From Catellatospora citrea (GTDB lineage: Bacteria; Actinomycetota; Actinomycetes; Mycobacteriales; Micromonosporaceae): a DNA stretch of 64,000 nucleotides. The notes under the pieces are model-generated. The model saw only the letters and a program-made list of their open reading frames with translations. It did not search any database and was not told where the DNA came from. Positions 41,238 to 50,315 of the stretch are shown here, one piece after another. Where the stretch lies: contig NZ_RAPR01000001.1 in NCBI RefSeq assembly GCF_003610235.1, forward strand, positions 7,750,001 to 7,814,000, read 5' to 3'. Made by a program: the position numbers and the translations under genes. Within the stretch, counting starts at the first letter, position 1. Each line of letters starts with the position of its first letter.

Positions 41238-43697
41238 ATGCCGACCCCCACCACGAACGCCGTCGACCAGAATTTCGACGACTGGCCGATGCTCGAGGCG
41301 GCACTGGAGCGCAACTCGATCGAGGACGTGGCCGGCTGGCTGGCCGGGGCCGCTGAAGCCCGACGGCTGGCGGTGTTTACGCACCTCGTCGGGTATGTGC
41401 GCCGCAACAGGGAGCAGCCGTCCTGGTGGCACCCCCGCAAACCCGCCGTCCTGGCCTTGGCAGGGCTCGGCTGCGCCCCGGACGCGCGCCGCGCTACAGC
41501 TGCCGTGTTCGCCCACGGGGCCTGGCGCGACGGCACCTACGCGCTCGCGCCGGAGGTCGCCATCGCGGTGCTGCGTGAGCGCGCCGTCACCTGGCTGCCC
41601 GAACTAGCGGCCGGAGTCGCGGCGGGACTGGACGCGCGCCCTTGGGACGAGTGGCGGCTGGCCGACGCGCTCGTACGGGAGGCCGGGCTGCCGGTGCCGG
41701 CGGAGCCGTCGTTCGCGATCGGCTGGTGGCGGCACGTCCACCGCGGCGAGGAGCCACACCTGGCACTGGCGGCCGACCCGCACCGGCCGGTGCTGCTGCC
41801 GCTGGTGCTGCAACACGAACAGTTCGGCGAAGAACTGGCTCGTGGGAGCGCCCGGATCGAGGACACGCTGCGCCGCCTCGCCGCCGCCGACCCGGCGGCC
41901 GCCGCTGTCGTGCGTTCAGGCTGCCGGGTCCGGCTGCTGCTCGGCGGCTCGCCCGGTGCGGTGCGGCCGTTCACCCGTCTGCACGACGCGATCCCGGCCG
42001 AGGCCGGTGACCTCGCCGCGGGACTCACCGACTACCTCTCCCTGCTGCACTCGGCGCACAGCACCGTCGTCGGCCTGGCCCAACGCGCCCTGTGCGCCGC
42101 AGACGAGGCCGGCCTGCTCGAACTCGACACCCTGCGCGACATCACGGTGACCATGCTCGCCCGCGACGAGAAGAAACTGCGCCAGGCCCAGCAGGTATGG
42201 CTGCGCGCCGCCGCCCGCCGCCGCCCGGCCCACCGCGCCGAACTGCTCGCTCTACTCGACCCGCCCGCGATCGCGACGGAGCCGCCGCAGCCGGCACCCG
42301 CGCCGCAGTCGGCCGCACTGCAGCGCCTCACGACGATCGCCGAACTCGCCGAAGAGGTCGCCGCACTGCTGCACGGTGACCTGACCCCGGTCACCCTGGA
42401 GCGGGTGATGGCGGGCCTGGTGACGGTCGCGGCCACGGACAGGCCTGCGGCGGCCCGGACGCTGGGCCCGGTCGTCGCGCGACGTCGGGACTGGCTGAAC
42501 CCTGGGTGGGACATGGATCAGACCCTGATCTGGTGCGCGCTGGCCGTCATGGGCGGCTCGCCCGGGCTCGCGGACGAGGCGAAGCCCGTGGTCGCCGACG
42601 TGCACCGCCGCATGCAGGCGGGCGGGCCGCTGGCACCGCTGCATCCGCACGGCAACCTCACCCCCACCTGGCTGCTCCAGCATCGCCTGGCCGAGCTGTC
42701 CGTGCACGGCCCTGTCACGCCGGTGCCCGTCCTGCTGGCCACGCCGACCGAGGTCAACGGCCACCTCGACCCGGCCGAACTGGCCGCCCGGCTGGCCCGA
42801 TACGAGCAGGCGGGTCACGAGCCCTGGCCGGCGGACCTGGCCCAGGCGCTGCTGCGGCTGCCCAGAGCCGCCGACCCGGCCACTGCCACCGCAGCCGGGC
42901 GGCTGCGTTCGCCGGCCGGGATCGCCTTGGCCCAGCGGCTGCGCGACGGCCACCCGGACCCGGTCACCACTCGCCTGGTGCAGGCACCTGGCCTGTGGGG
43001 CACCGGGCCTGCAGCCCGCGGCGTGGTGTCGCTGACCCCGCCCGCCGACGCCGGCCCGATCGAACGCAGGTTGTTCACCCTCACGCCACCGCAGCGCGTC
43101 GGGCACCAGCCGGCCGGCGACCCCGCCACCTGGGTGGCGATGCTGCCCTCACATCGCGAGGTGGTCGCAGCGTGGTCGCTGCCGAACATCGCGGCGGGCG
43201 CCGACAGCGGCGCGGGTGGCGGCGTCAGGCTGCTGCTGCCGATGCTCGCGGAGATCAGCGGCCCCATCGGGCCTGCGGTCACGCTGGCCGTCGCGTACGC
43301 GCTCGCGGCCGGGCACGCCGTGAGCCGGGCCGCGGCCGTGGACGCCCTCATCGGCTTCGACGCCGCACTGGACCGAGCCGCGGTCGGCCGGGAGTTCGGC
43401 TGGCTCGGCGCGGCCGGGCTGGTCAAGGTCAAACGGGCCGCCGCCACGCTGAACGACGCCGCGCGAGCCGGTGCGGTCGCCGGGGTGTGGGAACTCTGCC
43501 GGGCCGCGCTGCCTGAGCTGCTACGCGCCGAGAGTCCGCAGCCTGGTGTCGCCGACGTGGTCGAGGTCGCCTGCCGCTGCGCCGTGTCGCTGGGCGTGCG
43601 CGGTTCGATCGCGATGGTCGACGGAACGGCCGCTCGCGGCGGTTCGAGCCGCGTGGTCGTCGAGGCGCGCAAACTCGCCGCGGCACTGGCCCGGTAG
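41238..43697 (+). CDS. Large DUF6493-like protein
   Basis: An 819-residue cytoplasmic protein, largely alpha-helical with repeating helical pairs, as in HEAT-like scaffolds. The start (VDQNFDDWPMLEAALERNSIEDVAGWLAGAAEARRLAVFTHL) and the later WHPRKPAVLALAGLGCAPDAR resemble the actinobacterial DUF6493 family, which I recall with only moderate certainty. No catalytic motif is visible. DUF6493 genes are often found beside SWIM zinc-finger genes; none is here. GC is higher than in neighbouring genes of this region. Confidence 0.6.
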   Translation: MPTPTTNAVDQNFDDWPMLEAALERNSIEDVAGWLAGAAEARRLAVFTHLVGYVRRNREQPSWWHPRKPAVLALAGLGCAPDARRATAAVFAHGAWRDGTYALAPEVAIAVLRERAVTWLPELAAGVAAGLDARPWDEWRLADALVREAGLPVPAEPSFAIGWWRHVHRGEEPHLALAADPHRPVLLPLVLQHEQFGEELARGSARIEDTLRRLAAADPAAAAVVRSGCRVRLLLGGSPGAVRPFTRLHDAIPAEAGDLAAGLTDYLSLLHSAHSTVVGLAQRALCAADEAGLLELDTLRDITVTMLARDEKKLRQAQQVWLRAAARRRPAHRAELLALLDPPAIATEPPQPAPAPQSAALQRLTTIAELAEEVAALLHGDLTPVTLERVMAGLVTVAATDRPAAARTLGPVVARRRDWLNPGWDMDQTLIWCALAVMGGSPGLADEAKPVVADVHRRMQAGGPLAPLHPHGNLTPTWLLQHRLAELSVHGPVTPVPVLLATPTEVNGHLDPAELAARLARYEQAGHEPWPADLAQALLRLPRAADPATATAAGRLRSPAGIALAQRLRDGHPDPVTTRLVQAPGLWGTGPAARGVVSLTPPADAGPIERRLFTLTPPQRVGHQPAGDPATWVAMLPSHREVVAAWSLPNIAAGADSGAGGGVRLLLPMLAEISGPIGPAVTLAVAYALAAGHAVSRAAAVDALIGFDAALDRAAVGREFGWLGAAGLVKVKRAAATLNDAARAGAVAGVWELCRAALPELLRAESPQPGVADVVEVACRCAVSLGVRGSIAMVDGTAARGGSSRVVVEARKLAAALAR

Positions 43698-43844
43698 CAG
43701 CCTCGGCCGGTCGAATTCGGCGGTCGCGAAGCGATCGGCCATTGTCGGGCGTGCCCGGCGGGACCTTCCGTCCGATCTTCCGCTGACCAAGGGCCCCAAT
43801 CGTCTGCTCATGCCGATGACAGCGCGCCAGGTCACGCTGCGAGA

Positions 43845-44567
43845 ATGTCCTTGCAAGCCGGACTTCTGCGGCGAACGATCAGCCCCGTGTCGATCGTAGG
43901 TATGGATGCCGAAATCCCGGCCGGCGGAATCGTCGTCGTCATCGATGTCATCCGGGCTTTCACCACGGCGGCGGTTGCCTTTGAGCGCGGTGTGACAGAA
44001 ATAGCCTGTGCCCCGTCAGCCGAGATCGGGCGAGGTCTCCGGCGGCTACACCCGGACCGTCTCCTGATCGGGGAGGTCAACGGGCTCAAGCCCGCAGATT
44101 TCGACTTCGGGAACTCGCCGTTCGAGATGTCGACGGCGCAGCTCGACGGCCGACGGCTGATCCAGGCGACGTCGAACGGCACGCTCGGGCTCTCCCGATG
44201 TCCGAACCCGGCGGCACTGCTGGCGGTGTCGGCGCTGAATGTCGGTGCCACCGCCCGATGGATCGCGAGCAACCACGCCGACACTCCGTACACCCTCATC
44301 TGCACAGGGCGGACCACTGAGGACTGGGCCTGTGCGAGGCACCTGGCCGACCTTCTCGAAGGGTCGGCACCGCGGCGGGCAGACCTGGTCACGGGGATCA
44401 TGGACGGCGCCGCGGAACATGATCACCACTATGCGCGACTACCCGCGTCCGAACGCCCTGATACTTCCAGGGACCTCAGCTTCTGCTGCGACGTCGACCG
44501 GTCCGCATTCGCCATGGTCGGCGAAGTCCGCAAAGATCACGTGGTCCTCGCCAAGGTGCCGTGCTGA
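43845..44567 (+). CDS. comB: 2-phosphosulfolactate phosphatase (ComB-like)
   Basis: A 240-residue protein with the ComB hallmarks: VVVIDVIRAFTTAAVAFERGV, LIGEVNGLKPADFDFGNSP, LIQATSNGTLGLSRC and CTGRTTEDWACARHLADLL. ComB removes phosphate from 2-phosphosulfolactate in coenzyme M synthesis of methanogens. Bacterial homologues like this one usually lack the rest of the pathway, and none is seen here, so the true substrate is probably another phosphorylated acid. It stands alone, with a longer than usual gap upstream. Confidence 0.75.
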   Translation: MSLQAGLLRRTISPVSIVGMDAEIPAGGIVVVIDVIRAFTTAAVAFERGVTEIACAPSAEIGRGLRRLHPDRLLIGEVNGLKPADFDFGNSPFEMSTAQLDGRRLIQATSNGTLGLSRCPNPAALLAVSALNVGATARWIASNHADTPYTLICTGRTTEDWACARHLADLLEGSAPRRADLVTGIMDGAAEHDHHYARLPASERPDTSRDLSFCCDVDRSAFAMVGEVRKDHVVLAKVPC

Positions 44568-44653
44568 ATCGGCGCGCCTCTCGGCCCGTCATCAGCCACG
44601 TCGGCCCGGCGCGTGTGCGTATGCCTTCCCGGCCGATCGGACAGAATGGCAAC

Positions 44654-44989
44654 ATGACCATTGTCAAGATCAATGCCATCACCGTGCCGGCCGACAGCGG
44701 TGACGAGTTGGCGCGCCGCTTCGCCGCGCGGGCCGGCGCCGTCGATGATCAGGACGGATTCGAAGGCTTCGAGTTGCTCCGCCCGAACGACGAGCGGACC
44801 ACGTGGCTCGTCGTCACCCGCTGGCGCGACGAGCAGGCATTCCAGGCCTGGGTCAGTTCGCCCGCGTTCGCACACGGGCACCGCTCGGCGGCCGAGCGCG
44901 CAGGCGAGTCGGCGCCGCCGCCGGTCGGGGTGCACAGCGAGGTCTGGTCGTACGTTCCCGCCGGCGGGTCGGGCCCGGCACGACCCTGA
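44654..44989 (+). CDS. MhuD-like haem-degrading monooxygenase (ABM fold)
   Basis: A 111-residue antibiotic-biosynthesis-monooxygenase-fold protein. It matches mycobacterial MhuD closely: VKINAITVPAD with Asn7, FEGFELLRP, VVTRWRDEQAFQAW with Trp66 at the same number as in MhuD, and AFAHGHRSA with the haem-ligand His (74 or 76). MhuD opens haem to mycobilins and frees iron. The gene is alone, without haem-uptake genes. The start is the ATG after GAATGGCAAC. Confidence 0.75.
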   Translation: MTIVKINAITVPADSGDELARRFAARAGAVDDQDGFEGFELLRPNDERTTWLVVTRWRDEQAFQAWVSSPAFAHGHRSAAERAGESAPPPVGVHSEVWSYVPAGGSGPARP

Positions 44990-45215
44990 CCGGGCCGCAA
45001 TCGCAAACCTGGCCGACCTTCACCCCGCCACGGCCGCCGGTGTCGCTCCCGACTTCTTCGGGATGACGCCGGCCGTTGCGCCGGTGCCGCACGCCAAGCG
45101 CTCGCACTTGAAGACCGGAGTTCCATCACAAGACTGAGGAGGGAGCGGTCAGCAGCGACGCACGGCAACGGTGTCACTCGCGTCCAACCGTGTCCGGCCG
45201 TAGTGACCGCCGATG

Positions 45216-45596
45216 TCACATGCTCGCAACCACCACTGCGGTAAGGAGGGTCCAGCCGATCAGCACGGCGCCCACGCCCGCGCGGACACCCGAGCGCACA
45301 CCGGCCGACGACATCACCACCAGGACGATGAGTTGCGCGCCAATGCTCAGGACCAGCGCCGGGCCACCCACGGACACTCCGACGACAAACGTGCTCTCCT
45401 GCATGTCAGGACCGCACTCGAAGCCGGTCCCGTCGCAGTAGCCGGGCGTGTCGCTCGGGTTGATGACAGCGAAGGCGCTGAAGCCACAGACGAGCAAGGC
45501 TGTGCCGGCCGCGATGATGGAGAGCCCGGTGGACCAGAACGAGCGCGGTTTCGGCACGTGTCGTTCCTCGGCTGATGGCGGGGACATCAGTGACAT
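45216..45596 (-). CDS. Small membrane protein
   Basis: A 126-residue protein with three predicted membrane helices (LSIIAAGTALLVCGFSAFAV; VVGVSVGGPALVLSIGAQLIVLVVM; GVGAVLIGWTLLTAVVVA) and an outer loop with two Cys (YCDGTGFECGPD) that could form a disulfide. No family is recognised. The upstream gap carries a long hairpin that may be its operator or leader. Between 44990 and 45215 nothing clear is seen. Confidence 0.6.
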   Translation of the reverse strand: MSLMSPPSAEERHVPKPRSFWSTGLSIIAAGTALLVCGFSAFAVINPSDTPGYCDGTGFECGPDMQESTFVVGVSVGGPALVLSIGAQLIVLVVMSSAGVRSGVRAGVGAVLIGWTLLTAVVVASM

Positions 45597-45607
45597 GGAG
45601 CGAGCCT

Positions 45608-45646
45608 ATGCGGTTGTCGTACAGCAGCGGAGTACAGCAACCGCAT
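45608..45646. promoter_or_regulatory. Long imperfect inverted repeat
   Basis: ATGCGGTTG (45608-45616) pairs perfectly with CAACCGCAT (45638-45646); extending inward gives 15-base arms with two mismatches and GTAC at the inner ends. It starts 12 bases upstream of the small membrane-protein gene (start codon 45594-45596, minus strand), so it may be its operator. Confidence 0.5.
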
Positions 45647-45865
45647 CACCCGGCACCAGCGTTGATCGGGCGCGTCCGAACGTCTGACCTCGTAGTTGGC
45701 CGTCTCCGATCGTGTGGCGAGTAATCCGTAGGTTCAAGGTCCTAGTGGTTGCCGACCGAGCCCTAAACCGAGGCGGGCGCGCTGGCAGTCCTGGCAGAAG
45801 GCCTGCTCGAGGTTTTGAACATCCGGCTACCCTCATCGCCAATCACCCGCAGCGAGGAGATCGGC

Positions 45866-46336
45866 ATGTCCCGGCGACCCAAGCCAGCATCTGCGGCGCT
45901 CATTGCCGCTGCGATGTTCTTCGTCGCGTCCTGCGATCGTGAACCGGACCATCTGCCAGATATCGCTTCTGACATGGCGAAGATCCACGACATCCTGCTG
46001 AATCATGTCGAAGAGCATGGCGGTCCAGCGCAGACGTTCGGTCCCTTCAGTTCTTTCACCTCGATGACCATGTTCACCGCTTGCCTCGGTGGCGGGAAGG
46101 TGATGCTGTCCACTGCCGAAGGAACAAGGGTCTGGGGCAGCTGTAACGGTCACCGCATTGGCGGGGCCGAGTTCGACTCAGGATCCGGCCGGTCCCACTG
46201 CATCACGATGACCGTCGAAGGTGAGGTCACCGCGTGGGAAGTCGTGGTTACGAAAAGCAGACTCTTCAGTGACAGGCCCGCGCCCGACTTCTTCACCGCT
46301 CCAACCCCCGAACCTGCAACTTGTGCCACCAGTTAG
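45866..46336 (+). CDS. Small lipoprotein, family with 39940 gene
   Basis: A 156-residue exported lipoprotein with lipobox VASC (Cys23, the same position as in the paralogue). The mature part starts DREPDHLPD and contains FTACLGGGKVMLSTAEG, SHCITMTVEGEVTAWEVVV and a Pro/Thr tail ending ATCATS. GAGGAGA precedes the ATG. It shares the C--EPD-L / ACLGGGK / HCI / G-VT skeleton with the gene 5.4 kb upstream, but is diverged elsewhere. It is probably an older duplication. Function is unknown. Confidence 0.7.
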   Translation: MSRRPKPASAALIAAAMFFVASCDREPDHLPDIASDMAKIHDILLNHVEEHGGPAQTFGPFSSFTSMTMFTACLGGGKVMLSTAEGTRVWGSCNGHRIGGAEFDSGSGRSHCITMTVEGEVTAWEVVVTKSRLFSDRPAPDFFTAPTPEPATCATS

Positions 46337-46492
46337 CCCGCCATCGGTGAGAGATCACGACGGCTGGCCGCGTGCGGCATCGGTGCGAGTGGCTGTCGGT
46401 CGCCTGGTGTTCTGTCCTGTGAGGCGGGTTGTGGGCGGAACCACGGTGATGGTCATCAATGGTGACGGCCCGACAACGACCCGGCCGGCTCT

Positions 46493-46870
46493 GTGCGCTG
46501 GGTAGCAGCCGTAGCCGTTGTGCTGACGATCAGCATCAGCGCCGCCGTCTACTTCTTCAGCAGGTCTGACACATTCGATGTCGTGGCCAGCTTCAGATGC
46601 CGCTACGCGCGGGCGCGACGGACGGCACATGTTCACCTGCGGCTTTGTGGACCATCGGCGCGTTGTCAGATCTGATGCCCGGCACACCGGTGGTGGTCGT
46701 TGACGAGCATGGCAGCTCCTTGGCGTCCGGCAGCCTCCAGGCACCGCAGCGAGTGCCTTTGCGCGAGGGAGTTGTGCTCTGCCATGTTCCTTTTGCCGTC
46801 CGCGGGATCCTTGCTGGCGAAGGGCTACCGCGGAGCACTCGCAGGCCCGATCACAGGACCGCTCGTGTTC
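46493..46870 (+). pseudogene. Frameshifted membrane-anchored protein
   Basis: One frame begins VRWVAAVAVVLTISISAAVYFFSRSDTFDVV, a basic start and single membrane helix. A second frame from about 46600 continues with CSPAALWTIGALSDLMPGTPVVVVDEHGSSLASG and CHVPFAVRGILAG, the usual outer domain of a small anchored actinobacterial protein (GT-V-V-D--G, then C--PF-V). The two parts fit one gene split by a frameshift near 46600-46640. Between 46337 and 46492 no feature is seen. Confidence 0.45.
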
Positions 46871-47175
46871 ACCACGGGGTACCAGACTCCCCGCCACGCC
46901 GGGTTGCCCAGCGGACCGTGCCAGTTCGGGTCGATGGGCGGGTTGCGCAGGGCGGGGAGTTCGAGGGGCGGCAGCGGCTCGCCCGCTGCGTCCTCGAGCA
47001 GGCGCAGGCAGTCCTGCTCGTCGTAGCCGGTCACGCCTGCTCCCCGTTCGAGGATCCGGTACAGGCGTGTACCCCCGTCGACGCGAACCTCACCAGGTTC
47101 CAGCGGCGGGGGCCGGTGATCGGCGAGGTCGAAGACGAACCAGTAACGCACCAGGTCGGGATTGTCGATCTCCAC
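46825..47175 (-). CDS. Hypothetical protein
   Basis: A 116-residue soluble protein of unknown family: VEIDNPDLVRYWFVFDLADHRPPP, then GYDEQDCLRLLEDAAGEPLPPLELPALRNPPIDPNWHGPLGNPAWRGVWYPVVN. GTG 47175 is preferred, as GATACT lies about six bases upstream and could give a leaderless message; the frame stays open to 47244. Its 3' end overlaps the frameshifted gene on the other strand, which fits decay of that gene. Confidence 0.55.
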   Translation of the reverse strand: MEIDNPDLVRYWFVFDLADHRPPPLEPGEVRVDGGTRLYRILERGAGVTGYDEQDCLRLLEDAAGEPLPPLELPALRNPPIDPNWHGPLGNPAWRGVWYPVVNTSGPVIGPASAPR

Positions 47176-47289
47176 TGGTCGAGTATCCCGCCGTGTTCGT
47201 GCGTGCGCAGCTGTCTTTAGCGCGGCAGCGACAAGAAGACTCACCGCAGCACGACCCGCTGTACCTGCCGACGGGCTGGGTGGCGTCGG

Positions 47290-47526
47290 TCAGAGCAGCC
47301 GCCAGCGCCAGCAGTACTGCCCCGACGTCGACGCCGGCCGGAAGGTCGTCCCGTCCAGCCGGTCGATGGCCGGCTGATCACCGTCGAACCACAGCGTCTC
47401 GCCCGCGCGGATGAGCACGGCGCGCTCGAAGGTGACGAACCAGCTGCCACGGATCTCGTCGTCGATCATGACGTCGTCGACGAGCATTGCCCGCGATATC
47501 GTGACCCTGTCCCCGAACAGCTGCAT
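47290..47526 (-). CDS. Small hypothetical protein
   Basis: A 78-residue protein: MQLFGDRVTISRAMLVDDVMIDDEIRG, then SWFVTFERAVLIRAGETLWFDGD and CWRWRLL at the end. It is strand-rich, with no family I recognise. The frame is open to 47643, but the part upstream is the complement of the NUDIX leader. Codon use is normal for the region. It could be a shortened relic of a longer gene. Confidence 0.45.
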   Translation of the reverse strand: MQLFGDRVTISRAMLVDDVMIDDEIRGSWFVTFERAVLIRAGETLWFDGDQPAIDRLDGTTFRPASTSGQYCWRWRLL

Positions 47527-47641
47527 GGCGTACACGATGCAGCAGGCTGAGCGCGGGTTCAAGGGAGTTTGTGGCGGGGCGCTCGCGCCGGGTCGGGGAG
47601 CCGCGACAGGCCGCGAGCGCGGCCGGGCTAGCGTGGTGCCC

Positions 47642-48136
47642 ATGCCGGAACGCCACTCGCACTGCTCCTACTGCGGCAGCGCCTACGCCGCCGATCTGGC
47701 CTGGCCACGCCGGTGTGCGACCTGCGAGCAGGTCAGCTATGTCAACCCGGTGCCGGTCGCCGTGGCGGTGCTGCCGGTCGGTGACGGGCTGCTCGGCGTG
47801 CGGCGCCTCATCCCGCCCGGTGCGGGCCGGGTGGCGCTGCCGGGCGGTTTCATCGACCTCGGTGAGTCATGGCAGGCGGCGGTGGTCCGGGAGCTGTGGG
47901 AGGAGACCGGGATCCGTGCCGACGCGGCCGACGTGAGCCTGTACGACACGCTCAGCGCGCCCGACGGCACCTTGCTCGTGTTCGGACTGCTGCCGCACCG
48001 CGACGTCGCCGACCTGCCCGCGCCCGTCGCCAATGAGGAGTCGGCCGGCTGGGAGCTGGTCACCCCCGCCACCCCGCTCGCGTTCAGCCTGCACACCGCC
48101 GTCGCGGCCCGCTACTTCGCCTCGCTGAACGTCTGA
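47642..48136 (+). CDS. NUDIX hydrolase with zinc ribbon (NudC-like)
   Basis: A 164-residue protein. The N-terminal Cys4 zinc ribbon is HCSYCG and CATCEQ; the NUDIX box is GGFIDLGESWQAAVVRELWEETGI, complete. A ribbon just before a NUDIX domain is the layout of NudC-type and related pyrophosphatases that act on NAD-like or capped substrates, though this protein lacks the long N-terminal domain of true NudC. It is convergent with the XRE/MmyB regulator gene and probably acts alone. Confidence 0.85.
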   Translation: MPERHSHCSYCGSAYAADLAWPRRCATCEQVSYVNPVPVAVAVLPVGDGLLGVRRLIPPGAGRVALPGGFIDLGESWQAAVVRELWEETGIRADAADVSLYDTLSAPDGTLLVFGLLPHRDVADLPAPVANEESAGWELVTPATPLAFSLHTAVAARYFASLNV

Positions 48137-48159
48137 GTCGTACGCCGCCTGCGGCCGGG

Positions 48160-49014
48160 TCAGCCGACCACGAGCCGCAGTGGCTGCGCCCGGGGGCTGT
48201 TCAGGCGGTCGAGCGCGGCGGAGGTCGCGGCGTCGGCGGGCAGGTGGACGATCAGGCGCTGGTCGTCGTCGGCGGACAGGTCGAGTGTCTCGTACGCGAG
48301 CCGCAGTGTGCCCACCTCGGGGTGGGCCAGCCGGACGACGCCGCTGGACTTCGCCAGCGCGGGAACGGTGTCGACCCGCCGGGCGAAGGCGTCGCCGGCG
48401 GCGATGGTCAGCTCGTCGGCCAGGGCGGCCAGGTGCGGGTCCGCCCGGAACGGGCCCTGTTTGAGCGCCGCGACCCGTTCGTCGGCGATGTGCTCCCAGT
48501 CGGGGTAGGCGTCGCGGGCCCGGCTGTCCGTGAACACGAACCGGGCAAGGTTGGGCACTGCCGCGTCCAGCAGGCCGATCGGTCCGGCGAGCCGCTGGTA
48601 GCCGTCGGTGTGGGCGAGGACGTCGCTGAGCCGGTTGAGCAGCACTGCCGGGGTGGGCTCCAGGCGGTCGAGCAGGGCCTGCACGGTGGGGCGCACGGTG
48701 CGCGCCGGTGCCGTCTCGCCTCGGCAGTTGTAGCCGGGGTCGGCCGCTTTGGTGAGGCGGTGCAGGTGCACGCGCTCGCCGGCGGTCAGCCGCAGCGCGT
48801 CGGCGAGGGCGGAGAGCACCTGCGGGGACGGCCGGCGGTCGCGTCCCTGTTCGAGCCTGGTCACGTACTCCACACTGACGCCCGCCAGGGCGGCCACCTC
48901 GGAGCGGCGCAGCCCCGCGGCTCGCCGGCGGGGTCCGGTGGGCAGCCCGACCGCGGCCGGGGTGACCGCCTCCCGGTGCACCCGCAGGAACAGTCCGAGT
49001 TCGTTGTCGCTCAC
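48160..49014 (-). CDS. XRE-family regulator with MmyB-like ligand domain
   Basis: A 284-residue regulator. The HTH covers LRRSEVAALAGVSVEYVTRLEQGRDRRPSPQVLSALADALRL; the rest is a PAS-like MmyB domain (LLDRLEPTPAVLLNRLSDVLAHTDGYQRLAGP, FVFTDSRARDAYPDWEHIADERVAALK), which binds fatty acids in known members. In actinobacteria such regulators lie next to one divergent oxidoreductase gene and respond to its substrate; here that gene begins 137 bases away. Start GTG. Confidence 0.9.
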   Translation of the reverse strand: MSDNELGLFLRVHREAVTPAAVGLPTGPRRRAAGLRRSEVAALAGVSVEYVTRLEQGRDRRPSPQVLSALADALRLTAGERVHLHRLTKAADPGYNCRGETAPARTVRPTVQALLDRLEPTPAVLLNRLSDVLAHTDGYQRLAGPIGLLDAAVPNLARFVFTDSRARDAYPDWEHIADERVAALKQGPFRADPHLAALADELTIAAGDAFARRVDTVPALAKSSGVVRLAHPEVGTLRLAYETLDLSADDDQRLIVHLPADAATSAALDRLNSPRAQPLRLVVG

Positions 49015-49150
49015 CGTCCGAACCTAACAGCGTCGGCGTCGCCGAGCGTGTCCCTGCTGGTACCACCCTCAGCGCGGCCTCCCTGACCCACGTTCTTCCC
49101 GGCCAGAGTCGTGGCAGGAAGTCAACTTCGGTCTGCGGGAGTGTGCAGTC

Positions 49151-50242
49151 ATGGGTCGTACGGTCGCGGTCATCGGCGGAGGTTACGGGGGTTCGGCGGT
49201 CGCGAAGGCGCTGGACGCCGAGGCTGACGTCGTGCTCATCGATCCGCGGGACGCCTTCGTCAACGCGGCGGCGTCGCTGCGGGCGCTGGTCCGGCCCGAT
49301 TGGGCGGGCAACATGTTCTTTCCCTTCGACACTCTGCTCACGCGGGGCAGGGTGGTCCGGGACCGGGTGGTCTCGGTGGACCCGGGCGGTGTCACCCTGG
49401 CCTCGGGCGGACGTGTCGAGGCGGACTATCTGGTCCTGGCCACCGGCTCCGGCTACGCCTACCCGGCCAAGCCCGACGCCGAGTCCACCGAGGCGGCGCT
49501 GGACGACCTGCGCCGGACCCACAAGGAACTGAGCGGCGCGCAGCGGGTGCTGGTCGTCGGGGCCGGGCCGGTCGGCTTGGAGCTGGCCGGGGAGATCAGG
49601 GAGGTCTGGCCGGGCAAGCGGGTGACCGTCGTCGACCCGGTCGAGCAACTTTTGCCCGGCTTCCAGCCGGAGGTGCGCCAAGAGCTGCACCGACAGCTCG
49701 CGGAGGCGGACATCCGGCTGCGGCTGGGAGTCGGTCTGGCGGCGCTGCCGTCGACCGAGCCGGGGCAGGCCGCCACGTTCACCGTCACCACCACCGACGG
49801 TGACGAGATCACCGCGGACATCTGGTTCCGTGCCCACGGTGTACGGGTCAACACCGGCTACCTCGCCGACGGCCGGCTCACCACCCGCACCCCGCAGGGG
49901 CTGGTCCGCGTCACCGAGCACCTGAACGTGCGCGGGCACGACCACGTCTACGCGATCGGCGACATCACCGACGTCGCCGAGGCCAAGATGGCCGCGTACG
50001 CGATGCAGCACGCCGAGGTCGTGGCGCAGAACATCACGGCGCGGCTGCGTGGCGAGCAGCCCACGGCGACCTACCGCCCCTCGCCCGACCCGATGATCCT
50101 GCTCCCGCTCGGCACGCGAGGCGGGGTCGGGCAGTTCCCCGCGCCTGACGGCCCAGCCGCCGTCCCGGCCGCGACGGTCGCCGAGTACAAGGGCGCCGAC
50201 CTGTTCACCGGCCGCTTCGCGGAGTTGTTCGGCACGGCCTGA
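49151..50242 (+). CDS. FAD/NAD(P)-dependent oxidoreductase (FSP1/AIF-like)
   Basis: A 363-residue disulfide-reductase-fold flavoprotein. The FAD loop is VIGGGYGGSAVAKAL, the NAD loop is VLVVGAGPVGLELAGEI and the second FAD motif is HVYAIGDITDVAEAKMA. There is no redox-active CxxC, so it is a type 2 NADH dehydrogenase/FSP1-like quinone reductase rather than a thiol reductase. It is divergent from the XRE/MmyB gene, its likely regulator. No membrane helix is obvious. Confidence 0.85.
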   Translation: MGRTVAVIGGGYGGSAVAKALDAEADVVLIDPRDAFVNAAASLRALVRPDWAGNMFFPFDTLLTRGRVVRDRVVSVDPGGVTLASGGRVEADYLVLATGSGYAYPAKPDAESTEAALDDLRRTHKELSGAQRVLVVGAGPVGLELAGEIREVWPGKRVTVVDPVEQLLPGFQPEVRQELHRQLAEADIRLRLGVGLAALPSTEPGQAATFTVTTTDGDEITADIWFRAHGVRVNTGYLADGRLTTRTPQGLVRVTEHLNVRGHDHVYAIGDITDVAEAKMAAYAMQHAEVVAQNITARLRGEQPTATYRPSPDPMILLPLGTRGGVGQFPAPDGPAAVPAATVAEYKGADLFTGRFAELFGTA

Positions 50243-50315
50243 CTCCGCGAGGCAATCGCGGACGGCGCGTGCCGGCCATGAGCTTGCGTGGCCGACGGCC
50301 GCAACTGCCGGGCGG

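Noticed and set aside
45725..45760. tRNA-like stretch GTTCAAGGTCCTAGTGG
   Set aside because: It resembles a T loop only over a few bases and has no stem.
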